This document shows, in pieces, positions 1-9,425 of a stretch of 23,439 bases of DNA (positions are counted from its first letter, which is position 1; each line of letters opens with the position of its first letter). Under the pieces are notes generated by a model. It was given only the letters and a program-made list of their open reading frames with translations, did no database searches and was not told the origin of the DNA. The position numbers and the translations under genes are program-made. Origin of the DNA: Hemicentrotus pulcherrimus (taxonomy: Eukaryota > Echinodermata > Echinoidea > Camarodonta > Strongylocentrotidae); assembly GCA_003118195.1 (NCBI GenBank), contig BEXV01000013.1, positions 143,270 to 166,708 on the forward strand. Direction: 5' to 3'.

Positions 1-115
1 CTCCCATCTCTCTCTCTCTCTATTTCTATCTCTCTCTCTATATATATATCTCCATCTCTCTTTGTATGTCTATCTGTCAGCATACATACCCCCCTCTCTC
101 TCTCATATGACTGAT
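1..115. repeat. CT/TA simple-sequence tract
   Basis: Runs of (CT)n, interrupted by TATATATA and TATC units, fill the first 110 bases. It is ordinary microsatellite DNA and no gene is visible in it. Confidence 0.85.
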
Positions 116-480
116 ATTACCTGTCTAATAATGACCATCATGGTTTTCATCACCATAGAAACATTCTCCCTCTTTCCACTTCTCATCTCCATTAGATGTG
201 CTTCCTGATCACGATCTGAATCTAAAAATAGACCAAGGGGATATTCTCGAGGACGTGAGGTTCCGTGGAAAGAGAAAAACAACATGATGACGTATTCTCT
301 CCTAGAGAAGCAGTTCCCGTACTGTGTTCTCATCATTGGTTTGTTTGTGCTGAATAAATCTAAATAATGAGAGAAGGGCGGAAACAATATTATCATGTGA
401 TCTGTTTTCCCCCTTTCAGGCACAGGTGGCGCCAACTAAATAAAACAAAATGAAACGAGTTTGATACCAATAACAACATC
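116..480. other. Unassigned stretch, no supported gene
   Basis: The minus strand is open for 110 codons (103-435). The peptide shows no domain or motif that I recognise, and no convincing splice context surrounds it. I treat it as chance open frame in non-repetitive intergenic DNA. Confidence 0.5.
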
Positions 481-639
481 ATTATCATTAACTACAGCAG
501 CACCAACAACAACAACAACAACAACAACTATTATTTTAATAATTATGATAATCATGATGATGATGATGTTGATAATAATATTAATACAAATAATAACAAC
601 AATGATGATCATACTACTACTTCTTCTACTAAAACTACA

Positions 640-672
<33 letters not shown>

Positions 673-700
673 TCCAGACCAATAATGATCATAACCAACA
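481..700. repeat. Compound trinucleotide microsatellite (AAC, GAT, ACT)
   Basis: Successive arrays of AAC (about 506-528), GAT/AAT (about 545-610) and ACT (about 615-670) produce low-complexity open frames on both strands (poly-Thr/Ile/Leu and poly-Ser/Val/Ile). These translations are artefacts of the repeat. Confidence 0.9.
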
Positions 701-720
701 ACAACCACATCGATATTGAT

Positions 721-870
721 GAAGAGGCGATTCGCTAGTGCCCTAAGGCATTAATCCTTATTACCAATATCTCTCGGAGAGGACCTTAAGCCGTTGGTCC
801 TATGGTTGCTTACTAACAAGCATTATGCTTTCTTAGCAGTCAGGTAGAACAACCATCACTACTACAAGTT
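721..870 (+). mobile_element. SINE-like tail, fragment
   Basis: Around 770-802 is a short GC-balanced block, TCTCTCGGAGAGGACC followed by TTAAGCCGTTGGTCC, in which GGACC and GGTCC can pair as a hairpin. A related block (CTTTCGAATGGTGACG, then GTCGGTCCC) occurs on the minus strand at 15741-15775, at the end of another SINE-like unit. After it comes AACAAGCATTATGCTTTC and then a trinucleotide tail (ATC/GAT), the usual layout of a SINE 3' end. No pol III boxes were found upstream, so this is probably a truncated copy. Confidence 0.5.
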
Positions 871-930
871 GATTATGATGGTGATGATGATAAAAATAAT
901 ATTAGTAATGATGTTGATAATCAATGGCAG
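871..930. repeat. GAT/AAT microsatellite
   Basis: GATGGTGATGATGAT followed by AATAAT units directly follows the SINE-like tail, and could be the tail's own simple repeat. Confidence 0.7.
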
Positions 931-1040
931 ATAAAGTTCGTCCTTCCTCCAAATATAGCTTCGAATAAGAAAGTCATACCGTATGCATTTTTGCTACGTT
1001 AATAGTATATATTTTTGATCGAACAAAATGAAAATATACT

Positions 1041-1134
1041 AATGATTAAGCAATATTGCCTAAAAAGGTATTCAACACATAATTGTGAATGATTAAGCAA
1101 TATTGCAAAAAAAGGTATTCAACACATAATTGTG
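1041..1134. repeat. Tandem duplication, 2 x 47 bp
   Basis: Two head-to-tail copies start AATGATTAAGCAATATTGC and end CACATAATTGTG, at 1041-1087 and 1088-1134. They differ only at two adjacent bases (CT versus AA). The near identity implies a recent duplication. Confidence 0.9.
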
Positions 1135-1329
1135 AATGTATTAACTTGACCTACTTCCGTGCTTGAAACAAGATATATTGTTATTTTTTTTCTTTAAATG
1201 TACATCCGTTCCCTTTGGTATATCTTTGAGACTAAATAGAGACAGTTCTCAATTCATTAGGAGTAGTCCGTCTATACATACATCAAACCAACATAGCGGA
1301 ACTATTTTGACAAGCACGTAGAGCGCGAT

Positions 1330-1815
1330 TTCTTTCATTTCTTTCTTGTCTTTATTCTGTTGCTTCTTCTTCTTCGCTTTTTGTCGCTATCTCCTTCTTA
1401 TTCTTCCTTTTGCCTCTTTTTAATTTGCCTCTTGTTCTTGTGCTTGTTCTTCCTTGATTTCTTCTACTTGTTTACATTCTTCTTCTCCTCCTCCTTAACA
1501 TGCTACTCCTCCCCTCTTTTACCTTTTCAATAGATTTTTTCTTCTTAAAAAAAATAAATAAATCTGCCCCCACCTCCTCCTTCTACTTCTTCTTCTTTTC
1601 CTTCTCTTTCTTCTTCTTCTTCTCTTTCTCCTTCTTCTTCTTTTTCTTTTCTTCTTCTTGAACTTCTCCTTCTCCTTCTCCATCTTCTATCTTCTCCTCC
1701 TCACCCTGCTTCTTTGTTTTTTCTTCCTTTATTTTTCGTCTGCTTTCTTTTATTCTTTTTCTTCTTCATCATCATCTTATTATTTTTTGCTTCTCCTCAT
1801 TTTCTTTCTTCCTTT
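1330..1815. repeat. Polypyrimidine tract (CTT/TCC-rich), ~480 bp
   Basis: The plus strand is almost entirely C and T for nearly half a kilobase, dominated by CTT, TTC and CTCC units with a few short purine interruptions. No gene is visible. Long homopyrimidine tracts of this kind can adopt triplex (H-DNA) structures. Confidence 0.85.
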
Positions 1816-1908
1816 TCTGAACATGTTGCAATGAAAAATGTTAGTGTAACACAGTGCCAGCATAACTTGCGTACACATTTATGAATGTTTAAATAACCAG
1901 AAAATGAC

Positions 1909-2570
1909 TTAAAGGGCCCATGGCATCGACATACAAGTGTATTCCTGTTCGCGTGCAGTCCTGCACACATCTCATATTTTGATATGTAAACTTCTGAATT
2001 ACTTTTATAGATTTTTAGATATTTTTTTTAAATATTTGTGTTTCAAACTTGCTACGCTCCACCCCAAAAACCTCCAGATCTCATTCCCGTTGTGACATCA
2101 TCTGTCAGTCTTCAATGAGCTTACTTGAGAAAGTGGCATGTAACTTTGCCAAAGTTGACCACCTGTTACAATACCACAAACAATAGCAACATATAAGTTG
2201 CTATGTCAGACATGTCAGACTAAACTAATATTCTAGAGTAGACAATGGTATGTAATTTCCACCAGCTTAGCACACGTTCGTAATAGAATTGCATGCTTCC
2301 ATACATATGTACAAGTCATCATCATTGCCTTTGTCTTCCTGGTGATGCTACAGAATGTCTGACATCGCAACTTGTGTGTTGCTATTGTAACAGGTGGTCG
2401 ACTTCGACAAAGATATATACCACTTTCTAATAGTTAGGTCATTGATGATATATATATATTTTTAAATCTATGGGAATTTTTTTTAGAAGTTTATAAATCA
2501 AAATATGACATGTATGCATGACTGCACACCAACAGGAATACACTTGTATTCATGCCCCTGCGCCCTTTAA
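1909..2570. mobile_element. TTAA-bounded fold-back element (MITE-like), 662 bp
   Basis: The left end, TTAAAGGGCCCATGGCATCG, is mirrored by the right end, GCCCCTGCGCCCTTTAA. The arms stay complementary for a long way: ATACAAGTGTATTCCTGTT, then TGCAGTC, CATATTTTGAT, AAGTTGACCACCTGTTACAA (right-arm counterpart AAGTCGACCACCTGTTACAA) and AAGTTGCTATGTCAGACAT all recur in reverse complement between 2340 and 2570. The unpaired centre is about 2220-2340. No transposase is present. TTAA ends with long inverted arms fit a non-autonomous DNA transposon. I do not assign a superfamily, although a TTAA target is typical of piggyBac-like elements. Confidence 0.85.
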
Positions 2571-3260
2571 TACTAACTTGCGCCTTTCAGCTAATAACTT
2601 ATTTCATTTTGTTGAAAACCTGTCGCATTGATACAAATATTCCCAACGAAATAGAAAAATATAACACCTAAGGCGAAACAGGATCTCCACTTGGCACATC
2701 AAATGACGACACAATGGTTTCTACATTTTGGTGTCAAAATCAACATTCATTTTACAATAGTCAGATATTTTCAGCGAAGTTAAATTGAAAATAAAAAAAT
2801 AATATAGAAATAAATGTCGACAACAACCGATTGCATAAGACCACTTAACAAATAATAAGCCTGCAGTCTCCCGTTTATCTTTTTTTTTTAAAGTTAAAAA
2901 CAGGAGTTATTGCTAATTAGAGGTAGCGCTTTGTATTGACAAGGCGCTCGTTTATCCGTGTACCATTTAGATGCGTCAATTACTATCCAGACGCCATCTG
3001 AGCTCTGTTTATAAAAAACGTGGATCCATCTCATTTCGAGATAGCAAGGAAGTCGTCAATGTCAGGGGTACGAAGGGCATTGTGCTCTTCAATGAGGTTT
3101 AGACCCATTCATAAGTTACATTGAAAAATATATTGTTTTGCCCTTATTTGATTAACCTTACCAATATGCTATTAAGTAGCATGTAGAATTTCAAAAGGAA
3201 AAGGAAAGTACTGTTGCTGAGCTACCGCCATAAGCGTCCCTCGACAGTGAGTGCGCTCTA
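2571..3260. other. Intergenic stretch, nothing recognised
   Basis: This is A/T-rich unique-looking DNA with no open frame of coding character and no repeat that I could match elsewhere in the window. Confidence 0.5.
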
Positions 3261-3266
3261 CAATTT

Positions 3267-3305
3267 TACACTATTATTATTATTATTATCATAATTATTA
3301 TTATC
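3267..3305. repeat. ATT microsatellite
   Basis: TATTATTATTATTATTATC runs into AATTATTATTATC. It lies just beyond the stop of the minus-strand open stretch at 3316-3648. Confidence 0.8.
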
Positions 3306-3315
3306 TTTGAAGATA

Positions 3316-3648
3316 TTATTTTTGTTTCTCGTCATACTTAAAATATGAAGGCACTTGAAAAGCATGTCTTTCTACGGGATTTCCTTGACCATCTTCCAAA
3401 CTGACATAAAAAGAATGCAAATACTCACAACTAATTTGAAAACACCAGAACTCGGCCCTCAGCCCTTTAAGAATATCCTTCTTCTTCGGACCCTTGAACT
3501 TGAGCCTCGAAAAAAAAGAATTATTCGACAATCCTTTCACGGAGGACGTCCCTTCTCGCTTCGTCCTCCTGACTTCTTGTATGTCCTTGATATCGTCTTT
3601 CCCGCCACTTGTATTGCAGAAAAACAACCTCTCAATCCAATCGTCTGC
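3316..3648 (-). CDS. Possible exon or pseudogene fragment, unrecognised (weak HORMA-like resemblance)
   Basis: The minus strand is open from about 3648 to a stop at 3316-3318, with a stop just upstream of 3648. The peptide is rich in K, D, E and W and looks more protein-like than other long frames here. A splice acceptor (GTCAG at 3649-3653, minus strand) and a GTATGA donor (3332-3337) could delimit a 311-nt exon. Near the end, YLHSFYVSLEDGQGNPVER followed by HAFQV resembles the beta-strand segment of HORMA proteins (MAD2L2/REV7, HORMAD) around the conserved 'PVE' turn. That resemblance is from memory and weak. No ATG start, partner exon or promoter was found. It may equally be a processed pseudogene or a chance frame. 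Confidence 0.3.
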   Translation of the reverse strand, partial: ADDWIERLFFCNTSGGKDDIKDIQEVRRTKREGTSSVKGLSNNSFFSRLKFKGPKKKDILKGLRAEFWCFQISCEYLHSFYVSLEDGQGNPVERHAFQVPSYFKYDEKQK

Positions 3649-3689
3649 CTGACATTATTGCTTTGCCAAGGAGTCTAGTCGCTGCTTGG

Positions 3690-4190
3690 ACAAAGTGAAA
3701 TCAATTGCTCTTTCAGGTTAACAATACTTTTTCAGTATTTTCTTAAGCCGTATTGTCGCTAAGTTGCATAGATGTATTATGGTATTCATTGACACTTGTA
3801 AAAAATTATATAATGCTGTAATGCATGATTATATGGCAGTCATGGATGAACATTATCACAATGCTATTCAAGTTTTATATTAGTAATAACACAAACGTCA
3901 TAGCTCAATCCTCTATATAGTAGATAAATTAATAACTAATATTGGCTCTCAGCAAGAAAAATCCATAATTGTCTGCATATTATGCAATAAATGTTTACAT
4001 GCATATGATGAGTAATATGCATGGAAATGACAAACGTTTCTTTGTTTTTTAAGTACATAATGCTTGTTAATTTAGAGCGAGTCTAAATTCTTCTTCTTTC
4101 CTTTTTTTGTTGTTGTTGCTTTCAGACATTAATTCCGCTATATATAATGAGCATAATGATGGACTCATAATAATGTGACACAGCAAACAA
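3690..4190. other. Intergenic stretch, nothing recognised
   Basis: This is A/T-rich sequence with scattered short palindromes such as ATGCATAT. I see no coding frame and no repeat structure beyond that. Confidence 0.5.
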
Positions 4191-4195
4191 CTCAC

Positions 4196-4259
4196 CACGC
4201 ACACCCACACGCTACCGCGGACCCTAGCCACACAACCACACACCAACACACACACACTC
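4196..4259. repeat. CA-rich degenerate repeat
   Basis: ACGCACACCCACACG through CAACACACACACACTC is an imperfect (CA)n tract. It causes a Cys/Val-rich artefact frame on the minus strand. Confidence 0.75.
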
Positions 4260-4317
4260 TTTCATCCCCGAAGTGGAAGGTATAACGCGCAAGTGTATAT
4301 AGAACCCCCCTTCACTA

Positions 4318-4335
4318 TGACGTCATCGTATAAAG
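4318..4335. promoter_or_regulatory. Palindromic CRE-type site next to TATAAAG
   Basis: TGACGTCA (4318-4325) is the full CREB/ATF palindrome, and TATAAAG starts four bases downstream (4329-4335). The pairing is suggestive, but no gene follows within about 1 kb on the plus strand, so a regulatory role is speculative. Confidence 0.25.
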
Positions 4336-4339
4336 CTGT

Positions 4340-4900
4340 GGATTTTTTTTTTTCTTCTTCTCATTTCCAATTTGAAATGTGTAGGCATCGCAAAATCGAG
4401 GAGGGTACAAGCTCGCAAAATTGTAAACATCTTGGGGCATGCATCGGAGCAAATGATTTGCAGTGATGTTGTTATTGAGTCGTGAACGTCAAATCAAACA
4501 TCAATTAAGGGGCTTTATCAAATTACGGGGTCGGGACTTGATGTCATGAATGAGAATCACTTTGGGGGACGTAATCAGAGAAGAGAAATAATAGAGAGTC
4601 AAACAGACTTGGCATTTATGACATCTATCTATTTCTGCTCTAGTTTAGATTCTATTCTTCTTGTTGTAAACGTGATTAGAGGAGACAGGGGCTGCGCCAA
4701 CATGCAAAATACTTGTACACGTAAAGTCATCAATCGTGGGGTTAAAGAGAAGGTTGAGTTCTGGGAAGAGGTGAAAAATAATTTGTGAACTTTATCATTC
4801 TTATGATGCAAGTGTGGAAGAACATCAGATAAGACATGTTCCCTGAAAGGCATGGCTCGAATGCCTTCACATTCTGAATATGTCATGTTCATCGTAAATC
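4340..4900. other. Intergenic stretch, no supported gene
   Basis: Overlapping frames of 80 codons (plus, 4546-4788) and 131 codons (minus, 4629-5024) exist. The minus frame passes through the G run and the N. Neither peptide shows a recognisable domain. Confidence 0.45.
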
Positions 4901-4903
4901 TCG

Positions 4904-4920
4904 GGGGGGGGGGGGGGGGN
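4904..4920. repeat. Poly-G run ending in an ambiguous base
   Basis: A run of G residues terminates in N at 4919. This marks a sequencing or assembly break of uncertain length, so any frame crossing it is unreliable. Confidence 0.9.
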
Positions 4921-5541
4921 GCCACGTGTTCGTGTAGTCCCATATACATCTTTCTGTGTACAGTGATTGTAAATTTACCAAATTTCTTTTCATTTTGATG
5001 ATTCCAAAACCTTGCAATACACACACATTCTTATATGCTAGATGATCAACCTTTTCTGGTCGATTCCACACCGTTTCTTTCACAATGGAATCGCATGACC
5101 AGAACTCAACTTCATCTTTAAAGCAAAATGGGAAAGATACATTTGCAATGAGAAGTGCTGTCTAAACGATATCGCTTGGCTGGACCCTAAAAACACAACC
5201 CACAAAAAAAAAATGCAAAAAAACATTAATATATAGACACAGTTTCCCACTGGGCATAGTTAACAAAAGAACTGTGGAAAGAAATTTGCGAACCCTCATA
5301 TGATCTTTATAGATTGTATATATATATATATAATATAATAGATATGAATAAGAATGAATTTGATGTCAATTTTTATTTTAATTGACTGTATGTGCATGTA
5401 AGTAACAAAACAGAATACCTACATTGTACAGCTAGCTGAATCACATCCAAAAGACTAAGTATTAAATCGAGGAATTACAAAAGGGCACAATCGCATTGAC
5501 TTGGTTATTACACTCTGGAAGCTCCCGGTTTCGCGATCTCT
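4921..5541. other. Intergenic stretch with a short TA repeat
   Basis: A (TA)n run occurs at about 5316-5333. Otherwise I see no gene, RNA or matched repeat. Confidence 0.5.
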
Positions 5542-6490
5542 GCTACCCAATGGCGTATCTTAGGGTTCGTATGGTGAACGTGCCCAGGGTGGCAATTAAA
5601 GGGGCCCCAAAAATGAAAAAGACAGTACGAAAAATGAGAGAAGCAGAAGAAAAGCCATAGTCCATGGTATGCATTCTTAATCCTGGCAACTTTCTAATTA
5701 AAAAAATGCGAAGATTTTCTGAAGCTAGGTCGATTTGTTCGATCGTATATTTACGATCGAATTATTTCGCACCCAGTATGGGATATTGTGCAACTAAAAG
5801 TATTAATCATTGTTTTTATCATTCGAAGAAAAAATAAACTCGTGTCGTTGAATATAAGATTCGTCAGGGCCTTGTTATTATCAACCTCAAAGATTTATCA
5901 TTCGAAAAAATATCCTCATTTTCGATTGGCTTGCTATATTCGTCTGATACATTTCCTCCGCGTTTTTGATAAGTTAGTATAAAGGAATTATTCAAGTTGC
6001 CTTTGAAAATGAATATTTCTTAGGGTTAAAAATGTATAAGAAATGCGTCTTTGGGGATGCAAATTTTTAAAAAATGAAATGCTTGGTCACTGTGTCAGTT
6101 CAATTGTACAAAACTTTAATCTTTGGTTACCAATCTTAATTTAAACGTGTTAAAATACCCTTTTTCTGGTAGTGTAATTAATTCTCAATTAGAAGCTGGA
6201 ATTAAGCTGGTTTGTATTTTCAAGCTTATAAATGTGGAAAGGGGGCATATTTCATTTATGCCCCGGGCGCCATCATCCCTCGATTCTGCTACCCCTGAAT
6301 CTTCACATCTTCTATACCAATTTGATTATTGACTTCGATAAAACAATCATAGAAATAGTACTGTATCATGCCCCCCTCCCCCCAACAAATCCAAGAACGG
6401 TTGAACTTTTTTAGACCCCTCCCCAGGACGTAGATCAATTACATGTATGCCCCCCCCCCCCAACATCAAACTCTGGCTACTGCCCTGCAT
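5542..6490. mobile_element. Putative DNA-transposon remnant with inverted, G/C-run ends
   Basis: The left part reads CAATGGCGTATCTTAGGG, then GCCCAGGG and AAAGGGGCCCC. Two blocks on the opposite strand resemble it: about 6233-6300 (minus strand GGCGCCCGGGGCAT then ATGCCCCC) and about 6367-6485 (minus strand GGGCAGTAGCCAGAGTTTG followed by a G run). The 'TGGCGTA-C...G-run' style of end is common in non-autonomous elements of marine invertebrates. The arms match only patchily, so the outer limits and the existence of one single element are uncertain. Confidence 0.4.
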
Positions 6491-8390
6491 CATACATACT
6501 TCAAAATGCTTTAATCGTTGAAATGTGAGAAAGTGGTGAGATATGAATATCTGCACAATGATAATGATCAACGGACCGATTGGCTGATATCACCTGAATA
6601 GAATATAAATGTTCCTTCCAACGTAACATCGGGATCCCTACAGGCTTATTCAGACATAAAGTGGCAACACCGCAGATTTCGTTTTCTTTTCTTCTATTTA
6701 ATGATGACGTAAACTCCCGGCGTAAACTATAATTTCTGTATCTTATAACACGCAGTCCTTCGTTGCGCGTAATTGCTTTTTACTTACACCTTTTAAAAAA
6801 CGGCGGCGACCTTTTTGCAGAGGTTTACTGCGCCATATCCGAACAAGCATTTAGGGTAAAATGACGTCATCTGTATCCCCGTCAAGATTACATAATTATG
6901 TATCAAATTTGAATAGTTTATCAACTGGTCAAATTATTTTCATAGTACTTCCTGGCACACAGAAGAAAAGAGAGGGAGCTGTTCACATAAACAAACGAAC
7001 ACATTTGATTTAGTGCAGGCATATTGATTTTGAGTTGTGACAGTGGTATTGATAAGAGTGGGAGATACTGCCATTGTAATTGTTACTGGAATAGGATGAC
7101 ATGAATTTCATAGTATATATTTCTGCAAATATCTTAAATGATAAAAGGCTATAACGTATTTTTTTAAAGTGACCATAAAAGCTGCTTCTGTTAAATGATT
7201 GGATAAAAATGCTCATGCAAATCGTAAAATGCTTTTCCAAATCTGATGGCCCAGGAACACTGGTTGTATACCCTTTATTATTAAAGTGACTCGGTAACAT
7301 TGCCTCAGATTCTGAAACAAAATGATTAGCTCATGCTGCAATCATAATTAAATGTATAAACCTTTAGGTCAGTCAGGAATCCCATGACTTTTACAACCCG
7401 ATCGCCTGTCTGATTATCAAGATATTTATGATCGGAAATCGAAATTTCATTTTTTCGTTTTCCTAACGGTTTTTATAACACTACAGTCTGCTGGGTAAAA
7501 TGAGTATGGTAAAACCGGTCACTCAAAGTTTTTTACTTTTTGAGGCACTTCAAGATAATTTTGAAGCGCCTTTTTTGTATGGCTTCAATATTACACCTTT
7601 ATCACAGACACTGATAACACATAGGGCTATGCATGTCAGATTTAACATTGTTAAACGATGTCTTTAATTTTAATTCAAATCAATTCAGTAATGGTTTAAT
7701 AATGCAATCAAAACAAAATTGTAGCATCATTTTACATGAAAAGCAGCCGCAGCTGGATCAATCATGTTAACGTGTAATGTTGGCATAATACATTCATTAA
7801 TTTGAAAAAGATATGAAACTGTTATTAAAAACAAGCAGATGCTATACTTAAAAGGTTGATTTAAAAAGGACATTCTCAAGCAACGCAGTAAGAGGAGATA
7901 GTGCGCAGTGATCTGATTAAGAATGATTTGCACTAGTCTAATAAATGATCAATGCCGACTTAAATTGGCATATAAAATGTACATGACAACAAGAGTAGAA
8001 CTGTGCCAGAAAACTGATTTCATTCTTTTTTTATGGTACAAATAACAAATCCTTGCAACTGCGATTAACTTAATTTATCAAATAAGGTTATCAACTGGCT
8101 GTTTTGGAGATGTTCAGTTTGGCAGATTCAGCTACCTTAGAAATATAATGTCAAGGCAGAACGACGTGAATTGTCAATACACGGTGGATGAGATTTCGGA
8201 ATCGGGGACCTTGGCAGATTTCCCCTGTATCGGTACATTTCCTTGTCTGAAATGTGTATTATGTATTTGAAATTGACAATAAACTCAACAGTAACTGACT
8301 TCTGGTGAAAAAAAAAACATTACCTACTACGAAGCAGGTCCATGCTATAATGATGTAAATTTAATCACTTCTACTTTAGCTACTACTTTA
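6491..8390. other. Long intergenic stretch, no supported gene
   Basis: The stretch contains a full CRE palindrome TGACGTCA at 6862-6869, in a region with two further GACGT-type motifs. Open frames of up to 96 codons (minus, 7010-7300) have no recognisable features. At 7515-7590 a short T-rich imperfect hairpin (GAGGCACTTC / GAAGCGCCTTTT) is visible. I found nothing else. Confidence 0.45.
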
Positions 8391-8396
8391 GCTCAT

Positions 8397-8495
8397 AGAG
8401 ATAGAGAGAGTAGAAAGAGAGATAGAGACACCGAGACAGAGAAAGGGAGACAGAAAGAGAGAGAAAGAGACGGAAGAGAGAGAGAGAGAGAGAGA
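8397..8495. repeat. (GA)n purine tract
   Basis: The plus strand is an imperfect (GA)n/(GATA)n array ending in a clean GAGAGAGAGAGAGAG run. Frames across it are low complexity. Confidence 0.9.
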
Positions 8496-8640
8496 GGGTG
8501 GGGTGGTAAGATTATATAGCAAAAGAATGGCAGAAGTAGAGGGATCTATCAGTGTAATTAAAGAGAAGACAATATGAAGCAACTTGCATCTGCTTTTAGA
8601 GTGGGGCTAAACTCTCAACGCATACTGTATCACAAAGGAA

Positions 8641-8760
8641 AACAGAATATCCGGAATTAGATCATGACCCGTATTAAAACATATCATGAGATATGGTTAA
8701 GAATGACTGTGATACCGGGTGACATAATTATGTTCAACTATGTTCATTTGTTGTGATAAA
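8641..8760. repeat. Diverged direct repeat, copy 1
   Basis: The segment from AACAGAATATCCGGAATTAG to GGGTGACATAATTATG matches the segment at 9300-9425 in the same order: AACAGA-ATCCG, then AAATCA/TTAGATCA, ATATCATGAGATATG versus ATATCACGCGATATG, and GGGTGACATAATT. Both copies follow a (GA)n tract, so the duplicated unit may include the tract. Confidence 0.7.
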
Positions 8761-8939
8761 AAGCCGGCATACCTTCCTACCAGGGGTATGGTCATTTTAG
8801 TTAATACAAAAGAAATACATCGTTATCTGTTAACACTGAGGAGGTTGTTGGTTTTTAAAAAATGGGACTAAAAGGAGCAAGGAAGAGATAAAGAGTTAGA
8901 AAAAGACAACAGAGGGAAATATAAAGAGTGATTGAGAAA

Positions 8940-9023
8940 TAAAAACAAACCGAGAGAGGAAGAGATATAAAGAGAGAGAGGGATAGATAGATAGAGAGAG
9001 GGGAGAGAGAGAGAGAGAGAGAG
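8940..9023. repeat. (GA)n/(GATA)n purine tract
   Basis: This imperfect GA array includes GATAGATAGATAG. It precedes copy 2 of the diverged direct repeat, just as the tract at 8397-8495 precedes copy 1. Confidence 0.9.
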
Positions 9024-9107
9024 TTAGGGAATGCCAAACTCAATGTAGTATCTGCATAATGGAAAACTGTTGTTTTGTATTGAATGTTTTCTTGATTTTG
9101 CCTTTGC

Positions 9108-9262
9108 GGAATAATGATAATATTAATATGTAGACAAATTGTGATAATAATGATAATAATATTGATGATATCAATAACAATAACAATAATTTTAAAAAAT
9201 ATAATAATAATAATAATAATAATAATAACTACTACAATGATGATGATGATGATGATGACAAT
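9108..9262. repeat. AAT/GAT microsatellite
   Basis: AATAATAATAATAATAATAA followed by GATGATGATGATGATGAC gives poly-Ile/Met frames on both strands. These frames are repeat artefacts. Confidence 0.9.
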
Positions 9263-9299
9263 TATTATAAGGACGAGAAGGCTTAACAAGTGGTAGAAA

Positions 9300-9425
9300 A
9301 CAGAAATCCGAAATAAAATCACAACCAGTGTTAAATCATATCACGCGATATGATCCCGATGACTGGGGTAATGGGTGACATAATTTTTATTCTCAAATAT
9401 AATATCATTGATTGTGTGATACCTG
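9300..9425. repeat. Diverged direct repeat, copy 2
   Basis: This is the partner of 8641-8760, about 660 bp downstream in the same orientation. The inserted AAT/GAT array at 9108-9262 lies between the preceding GA tract and this copy. Confidence 0.7.

Noticed and set aside
461..708. Overlapping poly-Thr/Ile/Leu and poly-Ser/Val/Ile frames on both strands
   Set aside because: They are translations of AAC, GAT and ACT arrays, not genes.
4629..5083. Minus-strand frames of 131 and 64 codons
   Set aside because: Both cross the G run with an N, where length and frame are unreliable, and neither shows a domain.
8855..9322. Minus-strand frame of 155 codons rich in Ile, Leu and Ser
   Set aside because: It reads through the AAT/GAT array and the GA tract, so its hydrophobic look comes from the repeats.
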